64,000 bases of DNA from Tumebacillus algifaecis (GCF_002243515.1 NZ_CP022657.1:216001-280000); one strand, 5' to 3'. Shown: positions 16,610 through 29,039, numbered from the stretch's first letter. Program-made: numbers and translations. Notes: generated from the sequence alone by a model not told the origin.

Positions 16610-17440
16610 ATGATCAAAAGCATCAAGGATTACAGCGTGTTAGCCAACGGCGTACAAATGCCGTGGCTTGGTCTTGGCGTGTTTAAGACGGCAGAAGGCG
16701 AAGAGGTGGAAAATTCGGTGCGGTATGCGCTGGAAGCGGGCTACCGTCACATCGACACCGCCGCGATCTACGGCAATGAGGCGGGGGTCGGCCAAGCGGT
16801 GAAAGCGTCCGGTTTGGCACGTGAGGAGCTCTTTATCACCACCAAGGTCTGGAATTCGGAGCAGGGGTATGACACGACGCTCGCCGCTTTTGAAGAGAGC
16901 AGAAAGAAGCTTGGCGTGGAGTATGTCGATCTGTATTTGATTCACTGGGCGGTGAAAGAGAAGTACAAGGAAACGTGGAAGGCGTTGGAGAAGCTTTATC
17001 AGGATGGGTATGTGCGCGCGATCGGCGTTTCGAACTTTCAGGTCCATCATCTGCAAGACTTGATGGAGACTTGCTCGGTCAAACCGATGGTCAACCAATG
17101 TGAGTACCACCCCTATCTGACGCAAAAAGAGCTGCTTTCGTTCTGCCAGCAGGAAGGAATTCAGTTTGAAGCGTGGAGCCCGATCATGCGCGGGAAAGTC
17201 AATGACGAGCCGGAGATTGTGAAACTGGCTGAAAAATACGGCAAAACGCCCGCTCAGGTCGTACTGCGTTGGGACTTGCAGCATGGTGTGGTGACGATTC
17301 CCAAGTCGGTGCGCCGGGAGCGGGTGATCGAAAACGCTCAGCTTTTTGATTTTGAGCTGGCGGTCGAAGATATGGAAACGCTGGACCGTTTGAATCGGGA
17401 TCAGCGCTTCGGGTCAGACCCGGACAATATTAAATTCTAG
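16610..17440 (+). CDS. Aldo/keto reductase
   Basis: The 276-residue protein is an NADPH-dependent AKR of the AKR5 type (YtbE/YvgN-like). The catalytic tetrad is visible: Asp in HIDTAAIYGNE, its Tyr, Lys in TTKVWN and His in YLIHW. IPKSVRRERVIEN near the end contacts the NADPH phosphate. Such enzymes detoxify aldehydes such as methylglyoxal. ATG 16610 follows GGAAAGGG. The isochorismatase-GNAT gene starts 24 bases after the stop, probably in one operon. Confidence 0.9.
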   Translation: MIKSIKDYSVLANGVQMPWLGLGVFKTAEGEEVENSVRYALEAGYRHIDTAAIYGNEAGVGQAVKASGLAREELFITTKVWNSEQGYDTTLAAFEESRKKLGVEYVDLYLIHWAVKEKYKETWKALEKLYQDGYVRAIGVSNFQVHHLQDLMETCSVKPMVNQCEYHPYLTQKELLSFCQQEGIQFEAWSPIMRGKVNDEPEIVKLAEKYGKTPAQVVLRWDLQHGVVTIPKSVRRERVIENAQLFDFELAVEDMETLDRLNRDQRFGSDPDNIKF

Positions 17441-17464
17441 GTAATGCAGGCGAGGAGGCCGGTT

Positions 17465-18556
17465 ATGGGACAAACCGCATTGGTAGTGATCGATGTACAA
17501 GTGGGATTGGTGGAACAGGTGCACGGGGCACAGGCGCTGTTGCAGCAAATTGCGGGTCTGCTTGAAAAGGCGCGGGCGGCAGGCGTGCCCGTTGTTTTCG
17601 TGCAGGATGATGATGTGAGCGAACCTGGCTCGGACGCTTGGCAAGTCCATCCTGAGGTGGCGCCGCTTCCGACCGAGCGCAGGATTCGCAAGAAAGCGAC
17701 AGACGCGTTTTTCCAAACTGACTTACATACGTATTTGACCGCGAACCGCGTGACCGACTTGGTGATCTGCGGATGTAAAACCAACTATTGCATCGACACG
17801 GCGGTGCGCCGCGCTACCACGCTCGGCTATCAGGTCATCGTCGCCCAAGATGCTCATTCCACTACCGATAACGGTGTGTTGAGCGCCGAACAGATCATCG
17901 CCCATCACAATGCTACACTGCACGGGCTGGATAATGTGCACAACTACTCGCTCGTCACGCCCTGTGCGGAGATCACTTTTGACACGCCTGAGCAACAGCC
18001 GCACGGCGCTGTACGGGAAGGAGAGCGTGTCTACATCCGCAGTTTTGCAGCGTGCCATGCCCAGGAATACGCGGATCTGATGCGGAGGAACCGCGAGTTT
18101 TGGGGCGCACATGAAGTGCAGCGCGACGATGATGAATACACCGTCGAGTACCAACAGGTGGGCATCGAGAACATGTGCGCGGCGTGGGTCAAAGACCAAG
18201 GCTACTTTTTCGGAATCTTCCTGAAGGAGACGGACGAGCTGATCGGTGACATCGGTGTGCATGAGATCAAGCGCGGGCCGTACCAAAGCGCTTTTGTCGG
18301 ATATTCGCTCGATCAGGCCCACAACGGGAAAGGCTATATGACCGAAGCGTTGCAACTGGTCATCAATTTCTCATTTCAAGAGTTGAATTTACATCGCTTG
18401 CAAGCGGGCGTTGCGCCAGCTAACCCTGCATCTTACCGCGTGCTGGAAAAGGTCGGTTTTGAGCGGCAAGGGGTGGAGCGCAAAAACATGCTGATCGCCG
18501 GACAATGGGCAGATCATTGGCTGTATGACCTGTTGAACGAGCAGTGGGAAGGTTGA
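17465..18556 (+). CDS. Isochorismatase-like hydrolase fused to a GNAT domain
   Basis: Residues 1-180 form a cysteine hydrolase of the isochorismatase family with the catalytic triad Asp10 (VVIDVQ), Lys77 (RKKATDAF) and Cys109 (GCKTNYCID). Residues about 190-363 form a RimJ/RimL-type GNAT acetyltransferase with AHNGKGYMTEAL and NPASYRVLEKVGFE. Both catalytic cores look intact, so this is a real two-domain fusion rather than a frameshift. The hydrolase half probably cleaves a small amide; the combined role is unknown. ATG 17465 follows GAGGAGG. Confidence 0.85.
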   Translation: MGQTALVVIDVQVGLVEQVHGAQALLQQIAGLLEKARAAGVPVVFVQDDDVSEPGSDAWQVHPEVAPLPTERRIRKKATDAFFQTDLHTYLTANRVTDLVICGCKTNYCIDTAVRRATTLGYQVIVAQDAHSTTDNGVLSAEQIIAHHNATLHGLDNVHNYSLVTPCAEITFDTPEQQPHGAVREGERVYIRSFAACHAQEYADLMRRNREFWGAHEVQRDDDEYTVEYQQVGIENMCAAWVKDQGYFFGIFLKETDELIGDIGVHEIKRGPYQSAFVGYSLDQAHNGKGYMTEALQLVINFSFQELNLHRLQAGVAPANPASYRVLEKVGFERQGVERKNMLIAGQWADHWLYDLLNEQWEG

Positions 18557-18672
18557 TTTTCCGAACCGCATTTCAAAGGATGACTGAGCAAGTAGCTGAT
18601 CGAGTTCACAGAGTTCACAGTCGGAGTGTAGTAACGAATGACGACGGGGACCTAACAACGCGATGCGAGTAT

Positions 18673-18701
18673 GGGGAGTGGCACATGCCATTCCCCTTTT
18701 T
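18673..18701 (+). terminator. Rho-independent terminator
   Basis: GGGGAGTGGCA (18673-18683) pairs with TGCCATTCCCC (18686-18696), followed by five T residues. Confidence 0.8.
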
Positions 18702-18825
18702 GTATTTGGTGTGATCCAATGCGTTCGGCAGTGAGAGAGTATTTTTTTGCTCAATTGGACGAGTGCACTTTCGATTTAAGAGGTTCGGACATATTCTAGA
18801 TCATTCCAATAAAGGAGGGGATCTG

Positions 18826-21804
<2,979 letters not shown>

Positions 21805-21922
21805 ATAAATGCTCAAGACGGACGGCAGTCTGATGCGTACTCCGTGTAAACGATAGACGGATTCCAGCTTGAGTCTTCGAGTGCGATCTACTGGATATGC
21901 GTATGATCATCACTCCCTAAAG

Positions 21923-21997
21923 GGAGAGACAAAATGACCTTTTTTCTCGTCGATCGTTCGATCGGAGGCGAGGAAAAAGGTTTTTTTTTGTCTCTCC
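21923..21997 (+). terminator. Long hairpin after the collagen-like gene
   Basis: GGAGAGACAAAA (21923-21934) pairs with TTTTGTCTCTCC (21986-21997), and an inner arm with CCTTTTT pairs with AAAAAGG around a GATCG-rich centre. The whole structure spans 75 bases and contains a nine-T run. It probably ends the collagen-like gene transcript, although it starts about 120 bases after the stop. Confidence 0.65.
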
Positions 21998-22002
21998 ATA
22001 GT

Positions 22003-22030
22003 ACGCTTCGTTATCGGTACGCATAGTGTA
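22003..22030 (+). promoter_or_regulatory. Candidate sigma-K promoter
   Basis: AC (22003-22004) is separated by 17 bases from CATAGTGTA (22022-22030), an exact match to the sigma-K -10 pattern CATAnnnTA. It would drive the small spore-surface protein, its neighbours and the glycosyltransferases late in the mother cell. Confidence 0.5.
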
Positions 22031-22064
22031 AAGCAATCTATCGCTGAAAAAAGGGGACATTCTT

Positions 22065-22385
22065 GTGAGCATGCCGCAAATTCCGAAAGAACTTCACCGC
22101 CCCTGCATGGAGGAAGTTGTGATCGATCTATTAAAATCGATTGCGATGGAGGAGACGGCGCTCTCCCACATCCTGCTTGCAGAGTCGGAAAAGACGAAAG
22201 CGTTTGTCGGTAAAGATCACCACTTCCCGAATTGTCACACCCAAGAGGAGATCATTCAGTTCAATCATGCGACGCATGACATTTTGGAACTGATTTTAAT
22301 GAAGGAATGGATCTTGTACCAAAAGTTAAAGAGAGTATCCTCCCTGCAAAAACATGCGATCGACTGTGAAGTGGAGGAGGAATGA
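22065..22385 (+). CDS. Small protein sharing the collagen-like protein's N-terminal domain
   Basis: The 106-residue product aligns with the first 100 residues of the collagen-like protein and with the gene at 23763: LLKSIAMEETALSHILLAESEK in place of [22 protein letters not shown]. It has no GXY repeats. The GTG start at 22065 lies 8 bases after AAGGGG; ATG 22071 is too far. The family is common in exosporium loci, so a spore-surface scaffold or anchor role is inferred. Its stop overlaps the next start (ATGA). Confidence 0.7.
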   Translation: MSMPQIPKELHRPCMEEVVIDLLKSIAMEETALSHILLAESEKTKAFVGKDHHFPNCHTQEEIIQFNHATHDILELILMKEWILYQKLKRVSSLQKHAIDCEVEEE

Positions 22386-22684
22386 TGGGCTGGCAGATCG
22401 AGCCGCTCGAAGAGGGGGTCGAGGCGCTACAACAACGAGAGCGCGCGGTGCGCGATTGGTGGGCGCTGGCCAGGGAGTCCCAGAGCAAGGTGGCAGATCA
22501 AGACGGTTCATCCCATTATGAACTGAACCAACACTTCCGCCTCTGGGAGATGTTGCTTCGCAACCGGAAGCAAATCTATTGGCAGATGATCGCCGATTGG
22601 CGCAAAGCGCGACCTGATCAAGTGGAACAACATTTGAAAACGCAACATTTTTCACAGCCTTCCCCCTGGCTCTCGAAGAAATGA
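22382..22684 (+). CDS. Hypothetical protein (100 aa) in spore-surface operon
   Basis: The ATG overlaps the upstream stop codon by four bases, and GGAGGAGG lies immediately before. The product is soluble, rich in Trp, Arg and Gln, and largely helical (QQRERAVRDWWALARESQSK). No family is recognised. Its coupling to the small spore protein and glycosyltransferase genes places it in the same pathway. Confidence 0.65.
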   Translation: MMGWQIEPLEEGVEALQQRERAVRDWWALARESQSKVADQDGSSHYELNQHFRLWEMLLRNRKQIYWQMIADWRKARPDQVEQHLKTQHFSQPSPWLSKK

Positions 22685-22700
22685 ACGAGGAGTGAGCGAG

Positions 22701-23756
22701 ATGACATCCTGTCGTATTTCCTTGTGCATGATCGTGCGAGATGAAGCAAAGCGCATCAGCAACTGTTTGGAGAGCGTGAGAGATCAAGTCGATGAGATCG
22801 TCATCGTTGACACCGGATCGAAGGATGACACCCCCGAGATCTGTCGTGCTTTAGGTGCTACCGTCTATCATCGGCCGTGGAACGATCATTTTTCGGAGGT
22901 ACGGAACTACGGGATCGAACGAGCGACTGGCGATTGGATCTTTTGGCTAGATGCGGATGAAACTGTGCAGTTTCCAGAGGGGTACTCGCTGCGAAGCGAA
23001 TTGGCGAATCGGGAGGAGCTGATGTTTCAGGTGCAGCTCTTCCACTATTTTGGGGAGCGGCGCGATGCGGAGCAAATGTTTAAAATGGCGCAGGTGCGAC
23101 TGTTTCGAAACAGGGTCGGATTTCAGTTCAAACATGCGATCCACGAGGCGTTGAACGTCTTGGAGGTTCTGCCCGACTTTTCGAGCAGATCGCTTCAAAC
23201 CCTGCCCGTTTCGATTCATCATGACGGCTATTTGGACGATGTCGTCCGTGAGAAAAAGAAAGGGGCACGCAATGTTGCCCTGCTGGAGAAGGCGAGCGAA
23301 CAGGAGACTGTCGATCCGTGGGTGCTATACCATCTGGCGGCAGAAGACTATCGGGAACAGGAGTATGAGCGAGCGTATGCGCTGGTCAACGATTCGATCC
23401 TATCGTTTTTGCTGATCGGGCGCATGCCGCCTTCGCTGCTCTACAATCTCAAATATTTTTCCTTGATCGGAGCGGGAAGGTCGGCTGCCGGATGGCCATC
23501 GATCGAGAAGGCGATCGAGCTCTACCCGGACTATGTCAATTTGCATTGGATCAAAGGGGAGATTCTGTTCAGATTGCAGCGGTATGAAGAGGCGATCACC
23601 TCGTTTCAAACGTGTCTTGCGCTAGGAGAAGAGCATGATCATCATCTGGTTTGGGTGGGAGCTGGCAGTTTCCATGCTTTAGATGGGATCAAACGTTGTG
23701 AGCAGGCTTTGCGACAAGAACCTCAAGAAAATACTTCGATAGACAAAGGAGTGTAA
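22701..23756 (+). CDS. GT2 glycosyltransferase with C-terminal TPR region
   Basis: The first 230 residues are a GT-A glycosyltransferase of family 2 (ISLCMIVRDEAKRISNCL, VDTGSKDDT, metal-binding DAD in FWLDADE). The rest is helical and TPR-like (HLAAEDYREQEYERAYALV, LFRLQRYEEAITSFQTCL). This architecture matches SunS-like and exosporium-associated transferases. ATG 22701 is chosen over GTG 22692 because GAGGAG lies 8 bases upstream. Its likely acceptor is the Thr-rich collagen-like protein encoded nearby, which is inference. Confidence 0.85.
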   Translation: MTSCRISLCMIVRDEAKRISNCLESVRDQVDEIVIVDTGSKDDTPEICRALGATVYHRPWNDHFSEVRNYGIERATGDWIFWLDADETVQFPEGYSLRSELANREELMFQVQLFHYFGERRDAEQMFKMAQVRLFRNRVGFQFKHAIHEALNVLEVLPDFSSRSLQTLPVSIHHDGYLDDVVREKKKGARNVALLEKASEQETVDPWVLYHLAAEDYREQEYERAYALVNDSILSFLLIGRMPPSLLYNLKYFSLIGAGRSAAGWPSIEKAIELYPDYVNLHWIKGEILFRLQRYEEAITSFQTCLALGEEHDHHLVWVGAGSFHALDGIKRCEQALRQEPQENTSIDKGV

Positions 23757-23762
23757 GAAACG

Positions 23763-24137
23763 ATGTCCCAACCGAACATTCCGAACATCACGCCGGTCAT
23801 CGATGTCACGCTCAAACAGTCGATCACTCTGTTGCTCAGCTCGATCGCGATGGAAGAGCTTTCTCTAGCCCACATCCTCAACGCAGAAGCGGAGAAGATC
23901 CAATTTTTGCTCGGCACTCTTCATTCCCACCATCATCTGACGCACAAATCGATCTGCCCGTCCGATCTGTTCGAGTTGAACGAGAGCGTACGCAAAACTC
24001 TCCATGAGGTCTTAAAATTGGAGATGATGCTCTATTCGAAGCTCGATTCTGTGAAAGATCTGTACTCGCATAGCCACCACGGCCACCATCGCGGTAGGGA
24101 TTGGCGGGATGGCGATGAGAAGGAGAACTTCAAATGA
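23763..24137 (+). CDS. Second small paralogue of the collagen-like protein's N-domain
   Basis: The 124-residue product begins MSQPNIPNITPVIDVT, almost identical to the collagen-like protein's [16 protein letters not shown], and continues LLLSSIAMEELSLAHILNAE. Instead of GXY repeats it ends in a His-rich, charged tail (HSHHGHHRGRDWRDGDEK) that could bind metal. ATG 23763 follows AAAGGAG. Its stop overlaps the following glycosyltransferase start (ATGA). Confidence 0.75.
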   Translation: MSQPNIPNITPVIDVTLKQSITLLLSSIAMEELSLAHILNAEAEKIQFLLGTLHSHHHLTHKSICPSDLFELNESVRKTLHEVLKLEMMLYSKLDSVKDLYSHSHHGHHRGRDWRDGDEKENFK

Positions 24138-26035
24138 CTTGTACGCGCGTCCTGATCGTCAGTCCAGTCCGCCAAACGCCTGAGATCTTGCAAGAACATT
24201 TGCGATCGCTAGAGAGGCTCGATTCGACTGGATTGGAGCTGGAGTACCTGTTTTGGGATGACAACAGCGTCGAAGAGTCAAGCGTTCTGTTGTGCAATTT
24301 TTCCCAGCGCTATCCAGACCGCACTTGCTTGATCTGTGCGCTCCGCCCGTCCCAACAATCGACGGCACATTCCTGGAGCGACCAAAATGTCTGGCATGTC
24401 GCGCAGATGAAGGACATCGCGTTGCAAAAGGCGGTTGAGGGCAGATATGATGCTGTCTTTCTCATCGATTCAGATCTGGTGCTACACCCGAACACGCTAC
24501 AGCAACTGCTGTCCACGGAGAAGGAAATCGTCGCCAACCTGTTCTGGACACGTTGGCAGGATGACGGCCCCGCCTTGCCGCAGGTCTGGCTCTCCGATAG
24601 CTACACGCTGTATGAACAAAATGTGGGCGAGCAGTTGAGCGAACAAGAGCGCACACAGCGGATCAATCGCTTTCTCCAACAACTGCGCAAGCCAGGGCTG
24701 TATCAGGTCGGCGGGCTCGGCGCCTGCACGTTGATTCGACGCTCTGCCTTGCTGGCGGGGGTGAAGTTTGAAAAAATCGGCAACCTCTCGCTGTGGGGAG
24801 AAGATCGGCACTTCTGTGTGCGTGCTGCCGCACTGGGTATCCCTTTGTTCGTGGATACGCACTATCCAGCCTATCACATCTACCGTCCATCCGATCTGGC
24901 AGGCGGGCAGGCGTTCAATCGTGGAGAGGGAGAGCAGGCGGGAATCACGATCTCGCTCTGCATGATCGTGAAAAATGAAGAGGAGACGCTCAGCAGGTGC
25001 TTAGCGTGCGTACAAGACTTGGTGGATGAGATCATCGTGGTCGATACTGGTTCGACAGACAACACGCGAGGCGATGCAGAATTGTATGACGCTCGTTGGT
25101 ATGAGTACGAATGGCAGGACGATTTTGCAAGTGCCCGCAACTTCGCCTTCTCCAAAGCGACGAAAGAGTATATCCTCTGGCTGGATGCGGACGATGTGAT
25201 CGAGGAGCCAGATCGGATGCGATTTCGCGAGCTCAAGAAAAATCTAACCTCGGAGGTTCATTACGTCTCGATGCCCTATCAGCTCGCATTTGACGGAGCA
25301 GGACGTCCGACCTTTAGCGTGCGGCGCAATCGGCTGGTGCGGCGCGACCGGAACTTTCGCTGGATCGGGGTGGTGCACGAATATTTGGAAGTGGGTGGCG
25401 TCGGGCAGAGCAGCGATGTGGCGGTGAAACATCGCAAAGCACGATCTTCAAGCGATCGCAACCTGAACATCTATCGTCGTCTGGAGCAGCAAGGGGTGGA
25501 GATGACCGCGCGGGAGCTCTATTATTTTGGGAACGAACTGCGCGATCACGGTCACCACGCGGAGGCGATCGAAAAATATCAAGCGTTTTTAGCGACCGGA
25601 AACGGGTGGATCGAGGACAACATCTCTGCCTGCTTGAGCAGTGCAGATTGCTATTCTGCGCTCGGCGATCGAGAGAAACAGCTCAGGATGCTACTGCGCT
25701 CGTTGGAATATGACATGCCGCGCGCCGAATGTTGCTGCCGACTCGGCTCTTATTATCTGAGTGAGCAGCAGTATGAAAAGGCGATCTTCTGGTATAAGTC
25801 GGCGACGCAAGTCTCTAGTCCTACCGAGCAAGTTGGGTTTGTGGACTTGAGTTGTTGGACGTGGCTTCCTCATCTGCAACTCTGTGTCTGCTATGATCGC
25901 TTGGGTCAACTCGAAATTGCGCATTTTCACAATGAGCAGGCCTACCTGTATAACAACAGCCATCCGTCGATCTTGCAGAATCGCAAGTATTTACAAGCGC
26001 GGTTGGAGGAGCGGAAAACCGGTAGTGAAGTATGA
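24134..26035 (+). CDS. Two-domain glycosyltransferase with TPR region
   Basis: The 633-residue protein carries two glycosyltransferase domains. The N-terminal one (about 1-260) has a DSD metal motif in FLIDSDLVLHP and GEDRHFCVRA. The second (about 270-480) is a GT2 like its neighbour (ISLCMIVKNEEETLSRCL, VDTGSTDNT, LWLDADD). TPR-like helices follow to the end. It may add successive sugars to one acceptor. It is translationally coupled to the gene at 23763. Confidence 0.85.
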   Translation: MTCTRVLIVSPVRQTPEILQEHLRSLERLDSTGLELEYLFWDDNSVEESSVLLCNFSQRYPDRTCLICALRPSQQSTAHSWSDQNVWHVAQMKDIALQKAVEGRYDAVFLIDSDLVLHPNTLQQLLSTEKEIVANLFWTRWQDDGPALPQVWLSDSYTLYEQNVGEQLSEQERTQRINRFLQQLRKPGLYQVGGLGACTLIRRSALLAGVKFEKIGNLSLWGEDRHFCVRAAALGIPLFVDTHYPAYHIYRPSDLAGGQAFNRGEGEQAGITISLCMIVKNEEETLSRCLACVQDLVDEIIVVDTGSTDNTRGDAELYDARWYEYEWQDDFASARNFAFSKATKEYILWLDADDVIEEPDRMRFRELKKNLTSEVHYVSMPYQLAFDGAGRPTFSVRRNRLVRRDRNFRWIGVVHEYLEVGGVGQSSDVAVKHRKARSSSDRNLNIYRRLEQQGVEMTARELYYFGNELRDHGHHAEAIEKYQAFLATGNGWIEDNISACLSSADCYSALGDREKQLRMLLRSLEYDMPRAECCCRLGSYYLSEQQYEKAIFWYKSATQVSSPTEQVGFVDLSCWTWLPHLQLCVCYDRLGQLEIAHFHNEQAYLYNNSHPSILQNRKYLQARLEERKTGSEV

Positions 26036-26253
26036 GGAAGTGGTGGGAGGCACGTGATGTCAGCCCGACACACCTGAGTTGGTGCTGTGATGCGAAACTG
26101 TTACGTTTGATTTGTATGGAGCTACAGGCAGCGAAGGGTTGGCGTTAGGTTTCAATCTGTCATTCACAGTTCGCTGTGTCCACGAATCAAACGAGCACCA
26201 GTCTGGACAAATGGGAAGAAAGAGTTGCCGTTTGCTCGTATGTTTGTTTCAAA

Positions 26254-26333
26254 AAACCAGCAAATGCCCTGCTGGTTTCCGTCAAGAAGGGCATTTGTCT
26301 GCCAGTTGAGGCACCCTTGTTTACAGGGTGCCT
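26254..26333. terminator. Two tandem hairpins between convergent genes
   Basis: AAACCAGCA (26254-26262) pairs with TGCTGGTTT (26270-26278), and GGCACCC (26310-26316) pairs with GGGTGCC (26326-26332). The first has a T run on the minus strand and the second has TGTTTGTT on the plus strand. They lie between the glycosyltransferase and the PPOX gene. I see no gene in 26036-26253. Confidence 0.75.
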
Positions 26334-26351
26334 GTTTGTTGTCCAGCCGGG

Positions 26352-26978
26352 TTAGTAGAGGCGCTTGGTGTAGCTTTCCTGCAAGGCAGCGTTGATCTCT
26401 GCTTCGCCGATATTGGGGAGCTTGACATGAGCGGCAAGCATTTTCGCGGGGGAGGGCAGACTCGCTTTGTCCGCCCAAGTGGACGGGTTCCAGAGCTGGG
26501 AGCGTTTGAACGCTTTGGCGCAGTGAACGAAGCACTCCTCCACTTCCACGCCGATCGCAAGCTGTGGGACGCGGTCCTGCACCGCCATGCCGGACAGCAA
26601 CGCCTCGTCGCGCACGATGCAGGCCCGTCCGTTGATGCGCAGTGTCTCTTCCAGACCGGGGATGAGGAACAAGAGCCCGATGTGCGGATTGGACAGGATG
26701 TTGCGCAGTGAATCGACCCGTTTGTTGCCGGGCCGCTCGGGGATCAACAGACGCTTGGCATCGAGCACCGTCACAAATCCGGGCTGGTCTCCGCGCGGTG
26801 AAACGTCACACAGTCCGGACGCATCGGCGGTAGACAGGACGACAAAAGGTGACTGGGCCAGAAACTCGAGGCAGTGTGCATCAAGATGGTCGATCACCTT
26901 GTTGGCGACGAGGACGTTAGGTTCTCCGAGCAGGGCGTGGAGTTCTGCCGCATCGGTCAGCCGATTGGGAAAGTTCAA
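26352..26978 (-). CDS. Pyridoxamine 5'-phosphate oxidase family protein
   Basis: The 208-residue flavin-binding split-barrel protein shows SPFVVLSTADASGLCDVSPRGD and NPHIGLLFLIPG, typical of the MSMEG_1061-like PPOX subfamily. Such proteins bind FMN or F420 and reduce small molecules; the substrate is unknown. The start is probably TTG 26978, 7 bases after AAAGGAGTG; the frame stays open further upstream but without ribosome-binding signals. Confidence 0.8.
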   Translation of the reverse strand: MNFPNRLTDAAELHALLGEPNVLVANKVIDHLDAHCLEFLAQSPFVVLSTADASGLCDVSPRGDQPGFVTVLDAKRLLIPERPGNKRVDSLRNILSNPHIGLLFLIPGLEETLRINGRACIVRDEALLSGMAVQDRVPQLAIGVEVEECFVHCAKAFKRSQLWNPSTWADKASLPSPAKMLAAHVKLPNIGEAEINAALQESYTKRLY

Positions 26979-27166
26979 AACGATCACTCCTTTGTGTCTC
27001 CAAGATACACGAAAAATTGACAAAATCAAAGTGGGCATGAAGAGGAGACCAGAGCGACTCTGTCGTGCCCGTTTTGCGAGTTTCGTCATGCTCGACCAGC
27101 GTGGAGAGCTAGCTTTTTCCTGCTCGTTTCTCCCCGGCGAATCTGATGGCGGCCCAGCATGGCGGC

Positions 27167-27196
27167 TTGACTTTTAGTGCGCCAGTTGAATAAGAT
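27167..27196 (+). promoter_or_regulatory. Promoter of the glycine T-box leader
   Basis: TTGACT (27167-27172) is spaced 18 bases from TAAGAT (27191-27196). It places transcription start near 27203, at the beginning of the T-box leader. Confidence 0.55.
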
Positions 27197-27202
27197 AGTG
27201 GG

Positions 27203-27443
27203 GAAGCAGAAAGTGGTATGCGGCGATGAGGAATGGATAGTACCTGACAACCCACTGATTCAGCGAGCCGGGGATGGTGAGAGCCCGGAGCATGGTGCAG
27301 GGAAAAGGCGATTCGGAGCTGTTTGATTCAAAAAAGAGGATGCGGCGACGATCTCTTCCCCGCATCAACTAGGGTGGAACCGCGGGTGCATAACGCTCTC
27401 GTCCCTAGGCATGATTCCGTGCCTATGGGGACGGGAGCTTTTT
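27203..27443 (+). ncRNA. Glycine T-box leader (tRNA-sensing riboswitch)
   Basis: The invariant T-box AGGGTGGAACCGCGGG lies at 27371-27386 and is followed by a strong terminator (27395-27438, then TTTTT). A GGC triplet at 27307-27309, in the context GAAAAGGCGATTC, lines up with the glycine specifier of the B. subtilis glyQS leader. Uncharged glycine tRNA pairs with both sites and prevents termination, raising glycyl-tRNA synthetase when glycine is short. Between 26979 and 27203 I see only the promoter. Confidence 0.92.
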
Positions 27444-27469
27444 ATATTTTCCAAAAAAGGATGATGAAC

Positions 27470-28852
27470 ATGAGCATCACAATGGAGCAAGTGGTCGCAC
27501 TGGCCAAACATCGTGGCTTTATCTTCCCGGGTTCGGAGATTTACGGCGGTCTCGCCAACACGTGGGACTACGGCCCGCTCGGCGTTGAACTGAAAAACAA
27601 CGTCAAAAAAGCATGGTGGAAAAAGTTCGTGCAGGAGTCCCCGTACAACGTAGGCTTGGATGCGGCGATCCTGATGAATCCGAAAACGTGGGTCGCATCG
27701 GGCCACATCGGCAACTTTAACGACCCGATGATCGACTGTAAGAACTGCAAAGCCCGCCACCGTGCGGATAAGCTGATCGAAGACGCGCTGCAAGCAAAAG
27801 ACATCGAAATGATCGTGGACGGTCTGTCCTTTGCGCAGATGGCCGAGCTGATCAAAGAGCACAACATCGCCTGCCCGGATTGCGGCAGCCATGACTTCAC
27901 CGACATTCGTCAGTTCAACCTGATGTTCAAAACGTTCCAAGGCGTCACCGAATCGAGCGCCAACGAAATCTACCTGCGCCCGGAGACGGCGCAAGGGATT
28001 TTCGTCAACTTCAAAAACGTGCAGCGCACGATGCGCAAAAAACTGCCGTTTGGCATCTGCCAAGTCGGTAAATCGTTCCGCAACGAGATCACCCCAGGCA
28101 ACTTCACTTTCCGCACCCGCGAGTTTGAACAGCTGGAGATGGAATTCTTCTTCAAACCGGGCGAAGATGACAAGTGGTTCTCCTACTGGCGTGGACATGC
28201 GCACCAGTGGCTGCTCGGCCTCGGCGTGAAGGATGAAAACCTCCGCCTGCGCGATCATGAGCAAGATGAACTGTCCCACTACTCGACGGCGACGACCGAC
28301 TTCGAGTACAAATTCCCGTTCGGCTGGGGCGAGCTGTGGGGCATCGCCAACCGCACCAACTTCGACCTCAAGCAGCACATGGAGCATTCGGGCGAAGACT
28401 TCAACTACCTCGATCCGGAGAGCAACGAGCGCTTCATCCCGCATGTGATCGAGCCGTCGCTCGGTGCAGACCGCGTGACGTTGGCCTTCTTGATCGACGC
28501 TTACGACGAAGAGCAACTTGAAGGTGGCGACTCCCGCACCGTGTTGCGCTTCCACCCGGCGCTCGCACCGTTCAAAGCGGCAGTGCTCCCGCTGTCCAAA
28601 AAGCTGGCCGAACCAGCGCAGGCCGTCTTTGCAGACCTCGCCAAGCACTTCATGATCGACTATGATGATGCAGGTTCGATCGGCAAGCGCTACCGCCGCC
28701 ATGACGAGATCGGCACACCGTTTTGCATCACGTTCGACTTCGAATCGCAAGAGGACGGCCAAGTGACCGTTCGTCACCGCGATACGATGGAACAGGTGCG
28801 CATGCCGATCACCGAACTGAAAGCGTTCATCGAATCGAAACTACAGTTTTAA
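27470..28852 (+). CDS. glyQS: Glycyl-tRNA synthetase, homodimeric type
   Basis: This 460-residue class II synthetase charges tRNA-Gly. It is the single-chain eukaryote/archaea-like form used by many Bacilli, not the bacterial alpha2beta2 GlyQ/GlyS. Visible features are [14 protein letters not shown], a zinc-type CKNC/CPDC pair, motif 2 around [20 protein letters not shown], and motif 3 [14 protein letters not shown], followed by the anticodon-binding domain from about residue 355. ATG 27470 is chosen from four nearby ATGs because AAGG lies 9 bases before it. The T-box leader controls it. Confidence 0.95.
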   Translation: MSITMEQVVALAKHRGFIFPGSEIYGGLANTWDYGPLGVELKNNVKKAWWKKFVQESPYNVGLDAAILMNPKTWVASGHIGNFNDPMIDCKNCKARHRADKLIEDALQAKDIEMIVDGLSFAQMAELIKEHNIACPDCGSHDFTDIRQFNLMFKTFQGVTESSANEIYLRPETAQGIFVNFKNVQRTMRKKLPFGICQVGKSFRNEITPGNFTFRTREFEQLEMEFFFKPGEDDKWFSYWRGHAHQWLLGLGVKDENLRLRDHEQDELSHYSTATTDFEYKFPFGWGELWGIANRTNFDLKQHMEHSGEDFNYLDPESNERFIPHVIEPSLGADRVTLAFLIDAYDEEQLEGGDSRTVLRFHPALAPFKAAVLPLSKKLAEPAQAVFADLAKHFMIDYDDAGSIGKRYRRHDEIGTPFCITFDFESQEDGQVTVRHRDTMEQVRMPITELKAFIESKLQF

Positions 28853-28862
28853 GCTCCTACCA

Positions 28863-28898
28863 GATGCTGTGCACGTACTGTGCGCAGCATCTTTATTT
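28863..28898 (+). terminator. Rho-independent terminator
   Basis: GATGCTGTGCAC (28863-28874) pairs with GTGCGCAGCATC (28880-28891) with one G-T pair, followed by TTTATTTT. Confidence 0.85.
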
Positions 28899-29039
28899 TG
28901 CGGTAGGAATTGTCCTGCTAGGAACGGAGCAGATCGCCAGTCAGCTCGACCCACTCTGCTCAACCAATTTTTGTTAAGGTGCATAGGTGTAAAATTCAAT
29001 ATATTATAATTCTATCAATTAAAATATTACTAAAAATTA

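Noticed and set aside
26112-26309. 65-codon plus-strand ORF between the glycosyltransferase and PPOX genes
   Set aside because: No Shine-Dalgarno, and its end runs through a terminator hairpin.
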